From Lophius americanus (taxonomy: Eukaryota > Chordata > Actinopteri > Lophiiformes > Lophiidae), in the NCBI GenBank assembly GCA_037951165.1, contig JBBDHG010000053.1:988501-1052500 (forward strand): a stretch of 64,000 bases of DNA, read 5' to 3'. Below the pieces are notes generated by a model that was not told the DNA's origin, did no database searches, and saw nothing but the letters and a program-made list of their open reading frames with translations. Shown here piece after piece: positions 1 to 14,200 of this stretch. How positions within the stretch are numbered: the first letter of the stretch is position 1; each line of letters begins with the position of its first letter. Position numbers and translations under genes: made by a program.

Positions 1-10
1 TTGATTACAG

Positions 11-1485
11 AAAAAGTATAAACAGGCAAATGAAGATTCTAAGAAGAAGGGTTATGACCTGCGCAATGACGCCATTTCCATCATTGCAGCCAAGGCCAAA
101 AGAGACATTGCCAGTGATGTAAGTGCTTCATTTTAGTCATTTCATTTGAAATAGAAAATTGAAAATGATTGTTAATTGCCAAATTATTTTCGCCATAAAT
201 ATAATCTGCTTAAAGCTTACTAACACACTGTTAATTTCTAAACATACTGCACTCTGTGAAATAGTCGGCAACTCAAACGTCAATTGCTATACTCTCCGTT
301 ATATTGCTAGATACGTACATTTAACCTTATGTATTCCTATGTAATAATACACTGTATTATACTGCACTACATTAGTCTCACTGTTAGAGCTGCAGTGACT
401 TCATGTAATTAAACTAGCCGCTTACTTATATTAGTTTAAGTACATCATGAGTTGCGGTTATAGAGTGTGCGATGTATTTGCCTGTAAAGTTTTCGTTTTA
501 ACAAAGCGGTAATAAGCAGATGTACACGGATTGATAACCATCACATTTTATTACATGGTATATGGAAAAACCGGTTAACTGCTGTAACTCTATGCACAAA
601 TAAAACGGGTGCATTTTCAATGCAGCTTTCATTACTTTCATCCTGCCTATACTTTGTTTTCCTTCCAGTACAAATACAAGGCAGGATACCGTAAGCAGGT
701 GGGCCACCACATCGGTGCTCGCTGTGTCCAGGACGACCCTCTGCTCATGCTGGCTCTGAACTCAGCCAAGATTGCCAGTGATGTTCTGTACAAGAAGGAC
801 TTCAACAAGTCCAAGACCAAGTTCAACCTCCCAGTGGACATGATGGCCTTTGAACTGGCCAAGAAGAACCAGATTCAGGTCAACCATGCCAACTACATCA
901 CCCGCCTGCACAACTGGACTTGCCTGCCAGACTCCACCGATGTGGTCCAGGCCAGACATGCATATGACCTCCAGAGTGACGTGAGTTCAGCCACAAATTT
1001 ATATTTTTTCTATTCATGCCACAAGGTTTACCAGGAATATAAACTTGCATTACTGTGCTTTATAGGCTATCTACAAAGCTGACCTGAAGTGGCTCCAGGG
1101 TATGGGCTGGGTCCCCATTGGCTCACTTGATGTGGAGAAAGCCAAGAAAGCTGCAGAAATCTTGACTGATAGGGGGTACCGCCAGCATCCCAGCACTGTT
1201 CCCTTCACCAGCCCCACAGATGCCATGAACATCATACTGGCAAAGAATAATGCGTTGACCATGAACAAGGTATGATTCATCAACCTCTTTGGGGGCTAAT
1301 CAAACATAACGATGATCTTAACTTGCAATGAAGATGTCTCTCTTAATTCAATACCTTCATTTCCTTGTTTTTTGCAACAGCGTCTTTACACCGAAGCATG
1401 GGAGAAGGACAAGACAAGGCTGCACATTCAGCCTGACACTCCTGAGATCATTCTTTCTCAGCAGAATGCCATCAACATGAGCAGG
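11..1485 (+). CDS. neb: neb super-repeat a (4 exons)
   Basis: Exons 11-118 (module 1), 669-980 (modules 2-4 in one 312-bp exon), 1066-1269 (modules 5-6 in one 204-bp exon) and 1381-1485 (module 7), 243 residues in all. Module 5 carries the once-per-super-repeat motif WLQGMGW, the position known in nebulin for troponin/tropomyosin contact. Donors are mostly GTAAGT or GTGAGT. The 312-bp exon is almost identical to that of super-repeat b. Confidence 0.95.
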
Positions 1486-4400
1486 GTTAGTAAAATTCGG
1501 GATTGCACTTTGTAAGAACAGGGGACTCTTTCTTATCTGGAATGTGATATTGTAATTGATACCTCAGTTTTACCTTAAGCATAATCCAATCGCACACCTA
1601 AAAAGCCTGAGAACTTAAATAATGAATTGCCACCATTAAACCACCATTTGTAAAATGTTTTCATTGATCTTTTTATGTATCTCTTACTCCTTAGAAACTG
1701 TACAGACAAGGTTTTGAGGAAACCATCAAGAAAGGTTATTTCCTCCCTAAGGATGCAATCTCGGTCAAGAGTGCTAAGGCCTCCCGCGACATCATCAGTG
1801 ACGTAAGTGAATCTTGTGAAATATTTTCTCATGTGATTGATGCACTGCTATTAAATTTAATGTGTTCAATATTCTAGTTGTAACATAAATCCTTTTTTTG
1901 ATTTCACCAGTACAAGTACAAGGCAGGATACCGTAAGCAGGTCGGTCACCACATCGGCGCCCGCAGCGTCCAGGATGACCCTCTGCTCATGCTGGCTCTG
2001 AACTCCGCCAAGATTGCCAGTGATGCTCTGTACAAGAAGGACTTCAACATGTCCAAGACCAAGTTCAACCTCCCAGTGGACATGATGGCCTTTGAACTGG
2101 CCAAGAAGAACCAGATTCAGGTCAACCATACCAACTACATCACCCGCCTGCACAACTGGACCTGCCTGCCAGACTCCAATGATGTGGTCCAGGCCAGGAA
2201 AGCCTACAATCTTCAGAGTGATGTAAGCTCTTCTATGACAAATACAACATATCTCAACATGCAATATTGACTGTGCCTACGGGACTTATTGTGGCATCTG
2301 TGTGCTCTTTCCAAAAGATTGCATACAAAGCTGACATGGATGAGGTCATCGGCATCGGATGGGTCCCCATTGGTTCTATTGATGTGATGAAAGCCAAGAA
2401 TGCTTCAAAGATTCTCAGCGAACAGCTCTACAGGCAGACACCGGACAAGCTGAAGTATACAACGGACATGACATCCATGCCCATGGTCCTCGCTAAAACA
2501 AATGCCGATATAATCAACAAGGTAATGAATATTATGCCCCTGTTTTATAACTATTTTACATTAGTTCCATCTTTACCAATGATCACAATTTGTGTTTTTC
2601 TCTCTTTTTCTATTTCCACAGAGAAACTACATTGCTGCTTGGGAGGCTGACAAAGTTAAGACTCACATGACCCCCGACATCCCTGAGCTGTTGCTCTCCA
2701 AAGCTAATGCTTACAACATCAGCAGGGTATGTTTCATCCATTCTGACTTGAATTTGCAGCAATGCCTGTAAGTTTTTATTTCACAATTCATCAATTTGAA
2801 TTTGTTTTCTCAGAAAATATACAGGCAAGGTGTTGAGGAGATCTTTAGAAAGGGCTACGACCTTAAGGCAGATGCAGTCGCTGTTGTTGCTGCCAAACGT
2901 GGAAGAGAGATCATCAGTGATGTATGTAACATTGAAATGATTTCTTTCGCTCTGACATTGATGTGAGTTTTTTGGGTTTATTATCTCATCACTCTCTCTC
3001 TCTTCACAGTACAAATACAAGACAGGATACCGTAAGCAGGTGGGCCACCACATCGGTGCTCGCTGCGTCCAGGATGACCCTCTGATCATGCTGGCTCTGA
3101 ACTCAGCCAAGATTGCCAGTGATGCCCTGTACAAGAAGGACTTCAACATGTCCAAGACCAAGTTCCACCTCCCAGTGGACATGCTGAATCTTGAATTGGC
3201 CAAGAAATGCCAGATCCAAGTCAATGATTTCAACTATAGGACTCGTCTGCACAACTGGACCTGCCTGCCAGATTCCAATGATGTAGTCCAGGCCAGAAAG
3301 GTCTATGACCTCCAGAGTGATGTGAGTAAAGTCAAGTATTGTGGCTCTCTCATGAACACTGAGAGGTTCATGTTTCAAAAAGAAAACTCAATTCTACCCC
3401 CCGTTTTTCCTTGCCCCCTGTCCTGTAGGCTGTATACAAGGCTGACATGGAATGGATCAGGGGAACCGGTTGGGTACCAATTGGTTCACTTGATGTAGAG
3501 AAAGCCAAGAAGGCAGGCGAGATCCTGAGTGAAAGGAAGTACCGTCAACATCCAAGCGGCTTCAATTTCACTGCCCAAACCGTCGACATGCCATATGCCC
3601 TTGCTCTAGCCAATGCGGAGATCATGGACAAGGTGCAGATAGAACATATTTTTTATATTGATTTACTATATTCTATTTTCTTTGAAAAAAAAAGCCAAAT
3701 TATTTGTTGTGGCGTTATTCTGCTTAACTGAATCTTTGGCAACATGCTTCAAATGTTATATTTTTTGATGCAAGCCAGAGTTTAACACCTGTTTTTTAAG
3801 AATATCTTTTTATTTCTTTCACCTAATTTTATCTTGCCATTCTGCTGTTTCCAGAAAGCATATATTTCTGCCTGGGAGAAGGACAAGATCAAGATTCACG
3901 TCATGCCTGACACCCCAGAGATCCTGCTGGCCAAACAGAATAAACTCAACACCAGTCTGGTACTGCTTCTTCATGTTGTTGCATATCAAAGCTTCTTATC
4001 GTATGAGAAACTGTTAACATGCTTAACTGGCCAAATGATGATGTGTGAAAAAGCTTAATCATGAATAAAATAGCTATGGAGCTATAACACATTGAATCAC
4101 TTTTTTTTTTATAAAGCAAAGTTTCTTCTCCATTCATGCATATATTTTAAGTGATCTAATACACGCCCTAACCGCATCATTGTTTTTCCTCCAGAAATAT
4201 TACCGTGCAGACTATGTTGATGCTATCAGCAAAGGATACTACCTTCCCAAAGATGCTATTTCTGTTTTATCAGCCAAGGCTTCCAGAGACATCGTCAGCG
4301 ATGTAAGTCTGCACTGCATTTAAAGAATTTAAAAAAATGTTTTCATATCCCTTTATTTTTGTACTTTAATTTCACAACAGCTTATATCATGAAACTGATT

Positions 4401-7400
4401 AGAATATTTCCATTACAAATTTTCAGTACAAATACAAAACTGGATTCCGCAAACAGTGTGGTCATCACATTGGTGCCCTCAGTGTCCAGGATGACCCAAT
4501 GTGTATGTTAGCTGCTCACGTAGCCAGGATCTCAAGCGACAACATCTATAAAAAGGACTTCAACAAGACAAAAACCAAGTACAACCTGCCGGTGGACATG
4601 CTGGCAATTGAACTTGCCAAGAAATGTCAGCAGCAAGTGAACGACTTCAACTACAGAACTCACTTGCACAACTGGACCTGCCTGCCGGACTCCAATGATG
4701 TAGTTCAAGCCAGAAAGGTCTATGACCTACAGAGTGATGTAAGTACATGACAAGTTTAGTTTTACACATCACACATAATAACAGTGTGTGTAATCAGATG
4801 CAATCATCTTTGTCGGGGTTAAAATGAATATTTGTTTCTCAGGCTGTATACAAATCTGATATGGAGTGGCTGAGAGGGTGCGGCTGGTCACCTCACGAAT
4901 CTGTGGATGTCATCAAAGCTAGAAATGCCCAGATTATTCTGAACGAGAGGCTCTACCGCCAACCCCCAAGCAGCGTCAAGTTCACCAGTGTCGTCGACCT
5001 CCCATCTATTGTCTTGTCCAAGCAAAATGCTGACAACATCAGCGATGTGAGTAATAGCATATCTTGCACGCTAAAGGTTTTTTCGTTATTAAAATTGAAA
5101 GCTAAATATTTTCTACAAGTATGTGTATCAATTAAAATGAAGTAAATTACCTCTTTTGATTTGTCTAATAGAGGAAATATAGGGAAGTCTGGGATAAAGA
5201 CAAGCTCAGCATCCACCTCCCACCTGACACCCCTATCCTTGAACAGTCCAAGATCAATTCTGTCAACATCAGCAATGTAAGTTTATAATAATAGAAATGC
5301 TTAAAATCTGATAAACATATTAAATATATAATTGAAATGTTTTATTCAATCAATACATGACGACTGGGACTTTGACGTGTTGACATTGCCTTACTGTCCT
5401 TTTTTATCTTATTTCTGGTTCTGTTCAGAAACTGTACACAAAGACATGGGATGACCAAAAGGCTAAAGGCTACCATATCAAGGAGGATGCTATCGCTGTG
5501 CTAAAGGCTAGAGCCTCCAGAGACATCGTTAGTGATGTAAGTTAGAAGGAAAAAAAAGCACATGCTTTAAATACATCATAGATTCTTTCAGGCTTTTCAT
5601 GAACACTTTTCCACTTCTCTTTTAGTACAAGTACCATGAGGGATACCGTAAGCAAGTTGGCCACCACATCGGTGCTCGCTGCGTCCAGGATGACCCTCTG
5701 ATCATGTTGGCTCTGAACTCAGCCAAGATTGCCAGTGATGCCCTGTACAAGAAGGACTTCAACATGTCCAAGACCAAGTTCCACCTCCCAGTGGACATGC
5801 TGAATCTTGAATTGGCCAAGAAATGCCAGATCCAAGTCAATGATTTCAACTATAGGACTCATCTGCATCAGTGGACTTGCCTGCCAGATTCTACTGATGT
5901 GGTCCAGGCAAGAAAGGCCTACGATCTGCAGAGTGATGTAAGTTTATGGAATATATATGACCTGCCCTTTTGTACCAGTCGTAAAATATTTCTTCAATCT
6001 TCCGATGATAAAGTTATGATTTATATTGTCTCTATTATTCCTGGTTGAAATACACGTATGTGTTTCTTTTGTCTCCTCAGGCTGTGTACAAAGCTGATAT
6101 GGAGTGGATACGTGGATGTGGATGGATTCCACATGAATGTGTGGATGTGTTGAAAGTGAAGCATGCACAGAAGATCCTGGCTGATGTAAGTCTGACTACA
6201 CTTTGATTTGATTACTCTTAAACTCATATACAGTGATATTATATGCACATATTATACACAATTATAATGCTTGGGTAATATTCTGTAAATTTGTTGTATT
6301 ATTTTCCTTATTCCACGTACCTTCCCTTACATTTTTCAGAGAGGCTATCGTGTCAAGCTGGATGAACAGAAATTCATCGTTCCAACTGACAGAGTTGATT
6401 TGGTCTGTGCCAAGAATGCTGCTGATGTCCTCAATGAGGTGAGAATGACTCTCTGCTATCCTGAGGCCATTTGTTTGTTTAGGTTCCCACTTTTGTTGAA
6501 CCACTTGACAGATTAAGGTTCGGCTGAATTAACTCTGATTCCTTGTTCTATTCAGGCCAGATATCGTGAAGCCTGGCACCAGGACAAGACCAAGTACAGC
6601 CTGGTTGACTCTCCACTTCTCGCAACAGCCAGAGAGGTTGCTAAGAATCTTCACCCGGTAAGATGATGTTGCCATCTGACTTGTTTCAACCCAGCAGTAC
6701 TTTTACCTGTACCAGTTTTATCCGCTATAATAACAGCTGGATATCAACATGTAACCCGTACCGACCATCATTCCTTCTCTTTCAGAAACTGTACACCAAT
6801 GCTTGGGATAAGACCAAAGCCACTGGGTACTTCATGCCTGGAGATGCTGTACCGATCAAGCAGTGCATCAAGACAAGTAAAGTGCAGAGTAAAGTGAGTA
6901 GTTAGAAAAAACAATGCATGTATTTAATATGTTTTTAATTGAACTGACAGCCTCAGAACACGGATACAATAATCTCTGTCTGTCCTGTAGCATAAGTACC
7001 TTGAGACGTACCGTAAGCAGCTTGGCCACCACATCGGTGCTCGCTGCGTCCAGGATGACCCTCTGATCATGCTGGCTCTGAACTCAGCCAGGATTGCCAG
7101 TGATGCTCTGTACAAGAAGGACTTCAACAATTCCAAGACCAAGTTCAAGCTTCCGGTGGACATGCTGCAGTTTGAATTGGCCAAGAAATGCCAGATCCAA
7201 GTCAACGACGACAAATACAGAACCCGCCTGCACCAGTGGACTTGCCTCCCAGACAAGAGTGATATCGTCCAGGCCCGTAAAGCCTACGATCTCCAGAGTG
7301 ATGTGAGTGCGACTCATACCAACCCAAGTTTGAATTATTATATTCATCCAATAAATCAATTGGAACCTCTACTGTAACTTCTTAACACGCATCTTCTGTC

Positions 7401-10400
7401 TTCAGTGTGTGTATAAGGCTGATTTGGAATGGATCCGTGGTTGCGGCTGGATGGCGGCTGAATCTGTTGATCACGTCAAGGTCAAGAAGGCCCAACAAAT
7501 TCTCAATGAAGTATGTTTACTGCATCACATTCATTCTTTCATTTGGACATTTTCCTTTGTGCAAATTTTGCCATTATTTTTGTGCCATTTAATAATGTCT
7601 CACCTTCATGATGTCATATTTGTCTTGCAGAGGCTCTACAAAAAGAATGCCAAAGAAGGTTTTGGAAATTTCACCCACGTTGTGGACCGCCCTGAGCTTC
7701 TCTTGGCAAAGATAAATGCTTCCAACCTTAGCGATGTATGTAAAAATTTATATTGGTGTATCCATACATTCTAAATCCAAGATTTACCGTAATTTCTGTT
7801 TTATTCCCTCTACTATAGCTGAGGTACAAGGAGACATTCAATGCAGAAAAGGGTCATTACATCGGTTCAGAGGACACTCCTCAACTGGCCCACTGCAGGG
7901 AGGTGTCTAAGAACATCAGTGAGGTAACATATAATATTTAGCATTTTGTCAATTTACTCTTCATGATTCTTCTTTGTACATTGCATTTGTACTTTCTTCC
8001 TGTGATTTCAGAAACTATACAAGAAGGGATGGGATGACACTAAGGCTATCGGCTACCAGCTGGACCATAAATACATCCCACTTGTCGCCGGCAAGAAGGG
8101 CAGGGAGATCGCTAGCGATGTGAGTGTCTTAGGCTTTTTTTCATAACCGACCCATTTGTGACAAGGCTAAATCAAACGGATTCATATTTAACGACAGTGT
8201 CTTGTAAAACAAAACTGAGGCTTTCACTTCCAATCCTACTAGGTCAAGTACAAGGAGTATCATGAGAAGCTCAAGGGTTTCTACATGGCATCCACCCTGG
8301 TGGACTTCCCTGAGGTGATGCGCTGTGGAGACCAGGAGAAGAACAAGGGATTGGTAAGATTTGTTGGTAGTTTGTTCATTTTCACACAAGTCAAGGTATC
8401 ATAATACTATTTCAAGGCATGATATAAGGAAACATCAAATGGATGCATTTAAATCCACATGCGCCAGTAAATATTGATAGTGCAATTTAGTTAAATAATA
8501 AAATTAAAGGTATTCCTACATGTGCTCTTCTTTACATTGCACAGCAATCAGCCATAACGTTATAACGACTGACAAGTGAGTCCAGAATAATATTGATTAT
8601 CTTGTTATAATGATACCTGTCAAATGATTGAGATGCATGACAATGGACAAATGTAAGGATCTGAGTGACAGTGTCATGGAGTAAATAATGATGGACTCAT
8701 CACTGGGTACCTGGGTTAGAGCCTCTCCAAAACTGCGGGTCTTGTAGGGTCTTCCTGGTCTTCAGTGTTTAGTACCTATAGAAATGGTCTAAGGAAGGAC
8801 AACTGGTGAACTGGCGACAGGGTCACGGGTGCTCAAGCACATTTGGAGGAAATGCTTGCCTGTGTTGTCCGATATCACAGACGAGCTACCATAGCACCAA
8901 TCGCTAAAGAGGATAATACTGGATTTGATAGAAAGGTGTCAGAACAAGCAGTGAATTTCAGAGCTATTGGGTGGTTAAAAGGGGATCTACACAATATTAG
9001 GCACTTAGATTTAATGTTATAGCGGAACGGTGAATATCAGGCTCTGGCCAACAGGAAACATAGCTGGTAGAACGGAGACTTTTGACAATAACAGGAATAA
9101 ACAATACCGCTAATAATTTCCACCCTTATATACTTTCCAGTGGTTTGTTAATCAACTTTTCCTAAAGGATTTCAGTATTTTGATTGTTTTGATGATGAGG
9201 GATTCTGATTAAAATTGGTTATGATCCTCATAAACTTAATTTTTGGTTAATGTTTTAAACATATTTTCATGACAATACCAGTAACCTATAATGGGGGCGC
9301 TTATCTTTACAGAGACTCTACCAGAAGGCTTACCAGGGTAGCAAGACAAAGACCCACATCCCACCTGACACCATCGCTAACAAGGTAGCCAAGCGATGCC
9401 AGGACATGCTGAGCGATGTCATCTACCGTACCTACCTCCACCAGTGGACTTGCCATCCTGAACAGGAGGACGCCATTCGTGCACGCAAGACCAATGAGAT
9501 TCTCAGTGATGTACGTCCTTCTTACCATATTTTTTTGACAGGAGACACTATGCCAGGATTCTGTGACTACACAGGATGAAATAGTATACAAAAATAAGGA
9601 TGTTCTCTCCATTTTTGAAGAGCTCTTTTTGTGATTTGCTGTTGTGATTCGACAGGTGTACTACAAAGAAGACTTGAACTGGATGAAGGGTATTGGTTGC
9701 TATGTCTGGGACACACCCGAGATTGTTCGTGCCAAGAAGTCCTACGACCTGCAGAGTGATGTGAGTCGCCGAATTTCACAGGAAACTATTGAAGATTGTG
9801 TTTTTAGACCCATCCTTATAAAATACAAAATATAAGAATTCTTAAGTTTTATGGAACTGTGTTATTTTAACCATGTGATATCTTCCCTTGTAGCTTAAAT
9901 ACAGAGACGAAGCAAAGAAAGATTTCAACAATTACTCCATTGTGACAGACACTCCAGTTTATGTGACTGCTGTCCTGGGTCACACATGGGCCAGCGAGGT
10001 GAGTTCGGTGGACATATCTACAATATTTTAGTCAATGTATAATTAAATGCATCAATTGACAAATTGTCATTAACAGCTCAACTACAGAGAGGCTTATCAT
10101 AAGGAGAAGCACCTGTACACCACTGTTCTGGACACCTACGACTATGCCAGATGCCACAACTTCAAACACTTCTTCAGCAATGTAAGTGAAGAATAATATA
10201 TTATTATTTCACTCTATGACAAGATTGTGGAATTTATCTTTGTAAACAACATATTTTTATTGTTTCGCTGTTTTGGTCAACAGAAAAACTACACTGCTGC
10301 CTGGGACAAGATCAAAGCCAAGAGCTACCAGATTCCTCATGACTCAAATGCCATGCAACACGCCAAAAACCAGAAGACTATTCTCAGCGCCGTGAGTTCA

Positions 10401-11251
10401 TCTTTGAGTTCTGTTAACTGATTTCCATGCAGGAAATCTATTCAAATTGACCTTAAACAGACGATATGGATCCTCTCATCCTTTTTAGGTGAAGTACAAG
10501 GAGGATTATGAGAAGTTCAAATCCCTCTACAGTCTGCCCAAATGTCTTGAGGACGATCCTGCTACTGCTCGCTGCATCAAAGCTGGCAAACTTGTTCTGG
10601 ATGTAAGTTAGACCTATTTGGACATTTCATCTTCCATACCCTTGCAGTTCAAATGCATCCAACTATGAAGCTTCTGTGCATCAATAACACCATAATAAAA
10701 AACTATTATCCTTGTTTATAGCGTCTGTACAAGGAGAACTATGAGAAGACCAAGGCCAAGAACCATATTCCACCAGACATGCTGGAGATCCTGACTGCCC
10801 GTAACACCCAGTCCACCGTCAGTGGAATCCACTACCGCAAGTATCTGCATCAATGGATATGCCTCCCTGACATGCAGGTGTACGTTCAAGCACGCAAGGT
10901 CAATGAGCAGCTCAGCGACGTGAGTACCTGCCTTCAGCATTAAATCCTGTCTCACACTTCATATTTACTTTATCTATAAACTGGATGGGAGGGTTTTTTT
11001 TATTTCAGTTGTAATACAAACATGTCTGATAATTGTGTGTTTGTTGTGTCCTCTCACCAGATCTTCTACAAGGATGACCTGAACTGGCTGAAGGGTATCG
11101 GCTGCTATGCCTGGGATACACCAGAGATCCTCCGTGTCAAGAACGCTGGTGACCTTCAGAGTGAGGTTGGTGTACTCATCATATTCATTCTATTCTTTAT
11201 TTAGTCTACATTTGTCACTTTTCTTGCCTTAGTCATCCAAATTATTATATT

Positions 11252-11292
<41 letters not shown>

Positions 11293-14200
11293 ATTTCACG
11301 ATTTTACCCTCCAGTAAGTCCTCCACACATTTATCTTATTACTTATTGTTAGATCAGATTTGATGACCACGTTCTTGTGTTTCTATATCAGAACAAGTAC
11401 AGAGCCAAAGGTATCGAGGCTTTCAAGGACTACTCGGTGGTGACGGATACTCCAGTGTATGAAACAGCCAAGCAGAACGCTGTGAACCTGAGCGATGTAA
11501 GTGACTCTAAAAAACCTGCCTATTGAATATTATCTATTTCATCACATAACAAACAATCTTGACCATTCATTTTGTCTTTCCTTGTATTTCTCCAGCTGCA
11601 CTACCACTTTGATTACAACGCCAATGTCAAGGGCACCAACACTGCTCCTGCCGTTACCATTGACACCCAGAGGGCTCGCCATGCCAATGAGATCCAGAGT
11701 GATGTAAGACTTAATAATATGCACTTCTTTAGAAACAAACATGATTAAAAAGTCCTTGACAGAGGAAGCACCGTATTAAATGCTCAATTTACTGATTATG
11801 CTGCCATAGTAACCAGTAGTTTTAGATACATTTCAGTTCAAACATAATTCTGATTCTATTCAGGGGTTTTGGCTCTATTTTGATCCAGCAAGAATTTGTG
11901 CTTCTGTCAAGCTAAATTTAGTCTTTTTTCAACCTCTCAGAATCAGTACAAGGAGGCCAACAGGAACTCCATGGCCACTGGCTACTCCATGCCCCACGAC
12001 ACTCCACTCATCAAGCAGGTTAAGTTGAACAGCGTCGTCACCAGCAATGTAAGTACAGTCGCTGTCTTCAATCATCACATTCTTTTGGCAATAAATCCAC
12101 TTTTTCAAATTTATATTTTTAATGTTGCTTTCATATTTGTATTTGGGCAGGTCAAGTACAAGGAGGCCTATGAGATGGTGAAGGCTAAAGCCTATACTCT
12201 TCATCCAGAGGGTGTCAACTTTGTCAACTCAAGGAAAGCAAATAAGATCATCAATGACGTAAGCTAACGCACGGCTGCTGTCGGTGTTCATGGAGATTTA
12301 TATCTATCTGTCTATCTATCTAGCCAGTGACACTTTAACTCCATTAAAAAAAACTCATATGTTGCCTACTGCCGTTTACACAGCGTCTGTATCGTGAAGT
12401 CTACCACCAACAGAAGGACAAGATCCACACCACCTATGACACCCCTGAGATCAAGCAAGTCAAGATGAACCAGGAACACCTCAGTGATGTACGATGTAAT
12501 CTGTGATCCCACTCTTTCTAACCAGCTTCCATGAGATGGACTAGTGTTTCATTCGTGTCTCTTTTTTCTTCACATTTCATCACAGTTGTGGTACAAAGAG
12601 AAATACTACAACAGCAGAGGCCAGCTGATCTCCATGCCCATTACACCCCAACTGATGCACTGTTACCACGTTAATGAGATCACCAGCGAGGTACCGTGAC
12701 AAGAGGCTTACATTTCACAGATCTTCACATCATTAATGTTGGAAAAATAATTCTTGAAAACGTTGTGTGTTTTAGCTTAAATACAAAGAAGATCTGATGT
12801 GGCTGAGAGGCCTCGGCTGCTTCTTGTATGACACCCCAGAGATGGTCCGCATCCGCAACATCACCAAACAAAGGGTCCGTCGGGAGTATTCCTTCATACC
12901 TGTGTCATCGAGTCTCGTTTCATACTCGGTTTAATTCTGGGACATTGCAATCATTCTTATGGCCTGTTTTCTTTTACTTACATAGGTGACCTATCCCGTG
13001 GAGGCTAAGAAGAACCTTGCCAACCTCTCTGTTGTTCTGGATACACCAGAGTACAAGCGTGTGACCGAGCTGAAGACCCACTTGAGCAACGTGAGTCTTT
13101 TTCCCCAAAATAAAGTAGCCATTGTATTATATTAGCTATACTATGATTACAATGTCTCATTTTGTCTGACCAAGTTATCCACTAATTAATAGCTGGGAAG
13201 ATGTTCTAAGATTTTTTGTTTTCAGAAAAATATTTCAAATAAGTGATTTGACTGACCTTTTGATTTGAATCTTATCTGCTCCTTTACTTTCAGCTCATCT
13301 ACAAAGCCCAGAGCAAGGAGGAAATGTCAAAGGTCTCCACCACTGTGGACTCCATTGACATCAAGAGAGCCAAATGGGCCCAGCAGCTGACTAACAAAGT
13401 AAGAACCCATATTCCATCACTGAATATGTTGCTTCTCACAGTTTTGTTGCCTTTTCCTGATTATCTTACCATCATTCTGTCTGTTTCTCTACAGTACAAG
13501 TACATCGATTTGGCAGCTAGGGAGAGAGCTCATTACACGCCAGAGATTAACACTCCACACCTGAGCCATGCAAGGAGAATGAAAGTGATCTACAGTGAGG
13601 TAAGTTTTCCCTTTGCTTTGTTCTTTCCCCACCTTTATTGTGCTTCCCCTATGTAGAATTTAAAATAAAAATATCTTTATCGTGTTTTTCAATATATTTC
13701 ATATTCTTGATGTGTTGCTTGAATGATTTCTTTTCCTCAGATCAAATACAAAGATCAGTATGAGAAGATGAAGCACAGATACACAGCCATTGCTGATACA
13801 CCTCTCCTCATCCGTGCCAAGAAATCCTACTTCCAGGCCAGTGATGTGAGTACACCCTCATTGACTTACTGTCATAACTATATTATAACAGATTTTTATA
13901 TCTGTGCCATCGAACATGCAAGGGCATTTTTTATCTTTCATTATTCAAACTCCCTTTAGATACTCCGCTCAGTCGGACTTTGAGTTAAAATTTCTTATTT
14001 TCTTGTGAATGATGTAAAGATGTGTTTAGAGCTGTAGTCTATAAATATTATTAATAAAAAAATAAATTCCCAACAAGATCAGTTCACCTTATTACATAAA
14101 CTTTCAAACCCAGCTGCGTATTTGTGTGTGATGAACATGTGACCTGTTTTCTTCCTCATGTCTTCAGCTGCGTTACAAAGAGACCTTCGAGCTCTCCAAG

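Noticed and set aside
609..1082. Long reading frames that start before or run past neb exons, and opposite-strand frames over the 312-bp exons
   Set aside because: They are extensions through splice sites or antisense shadows of the three-module exons; the splice signals and phase favour the exon calls.
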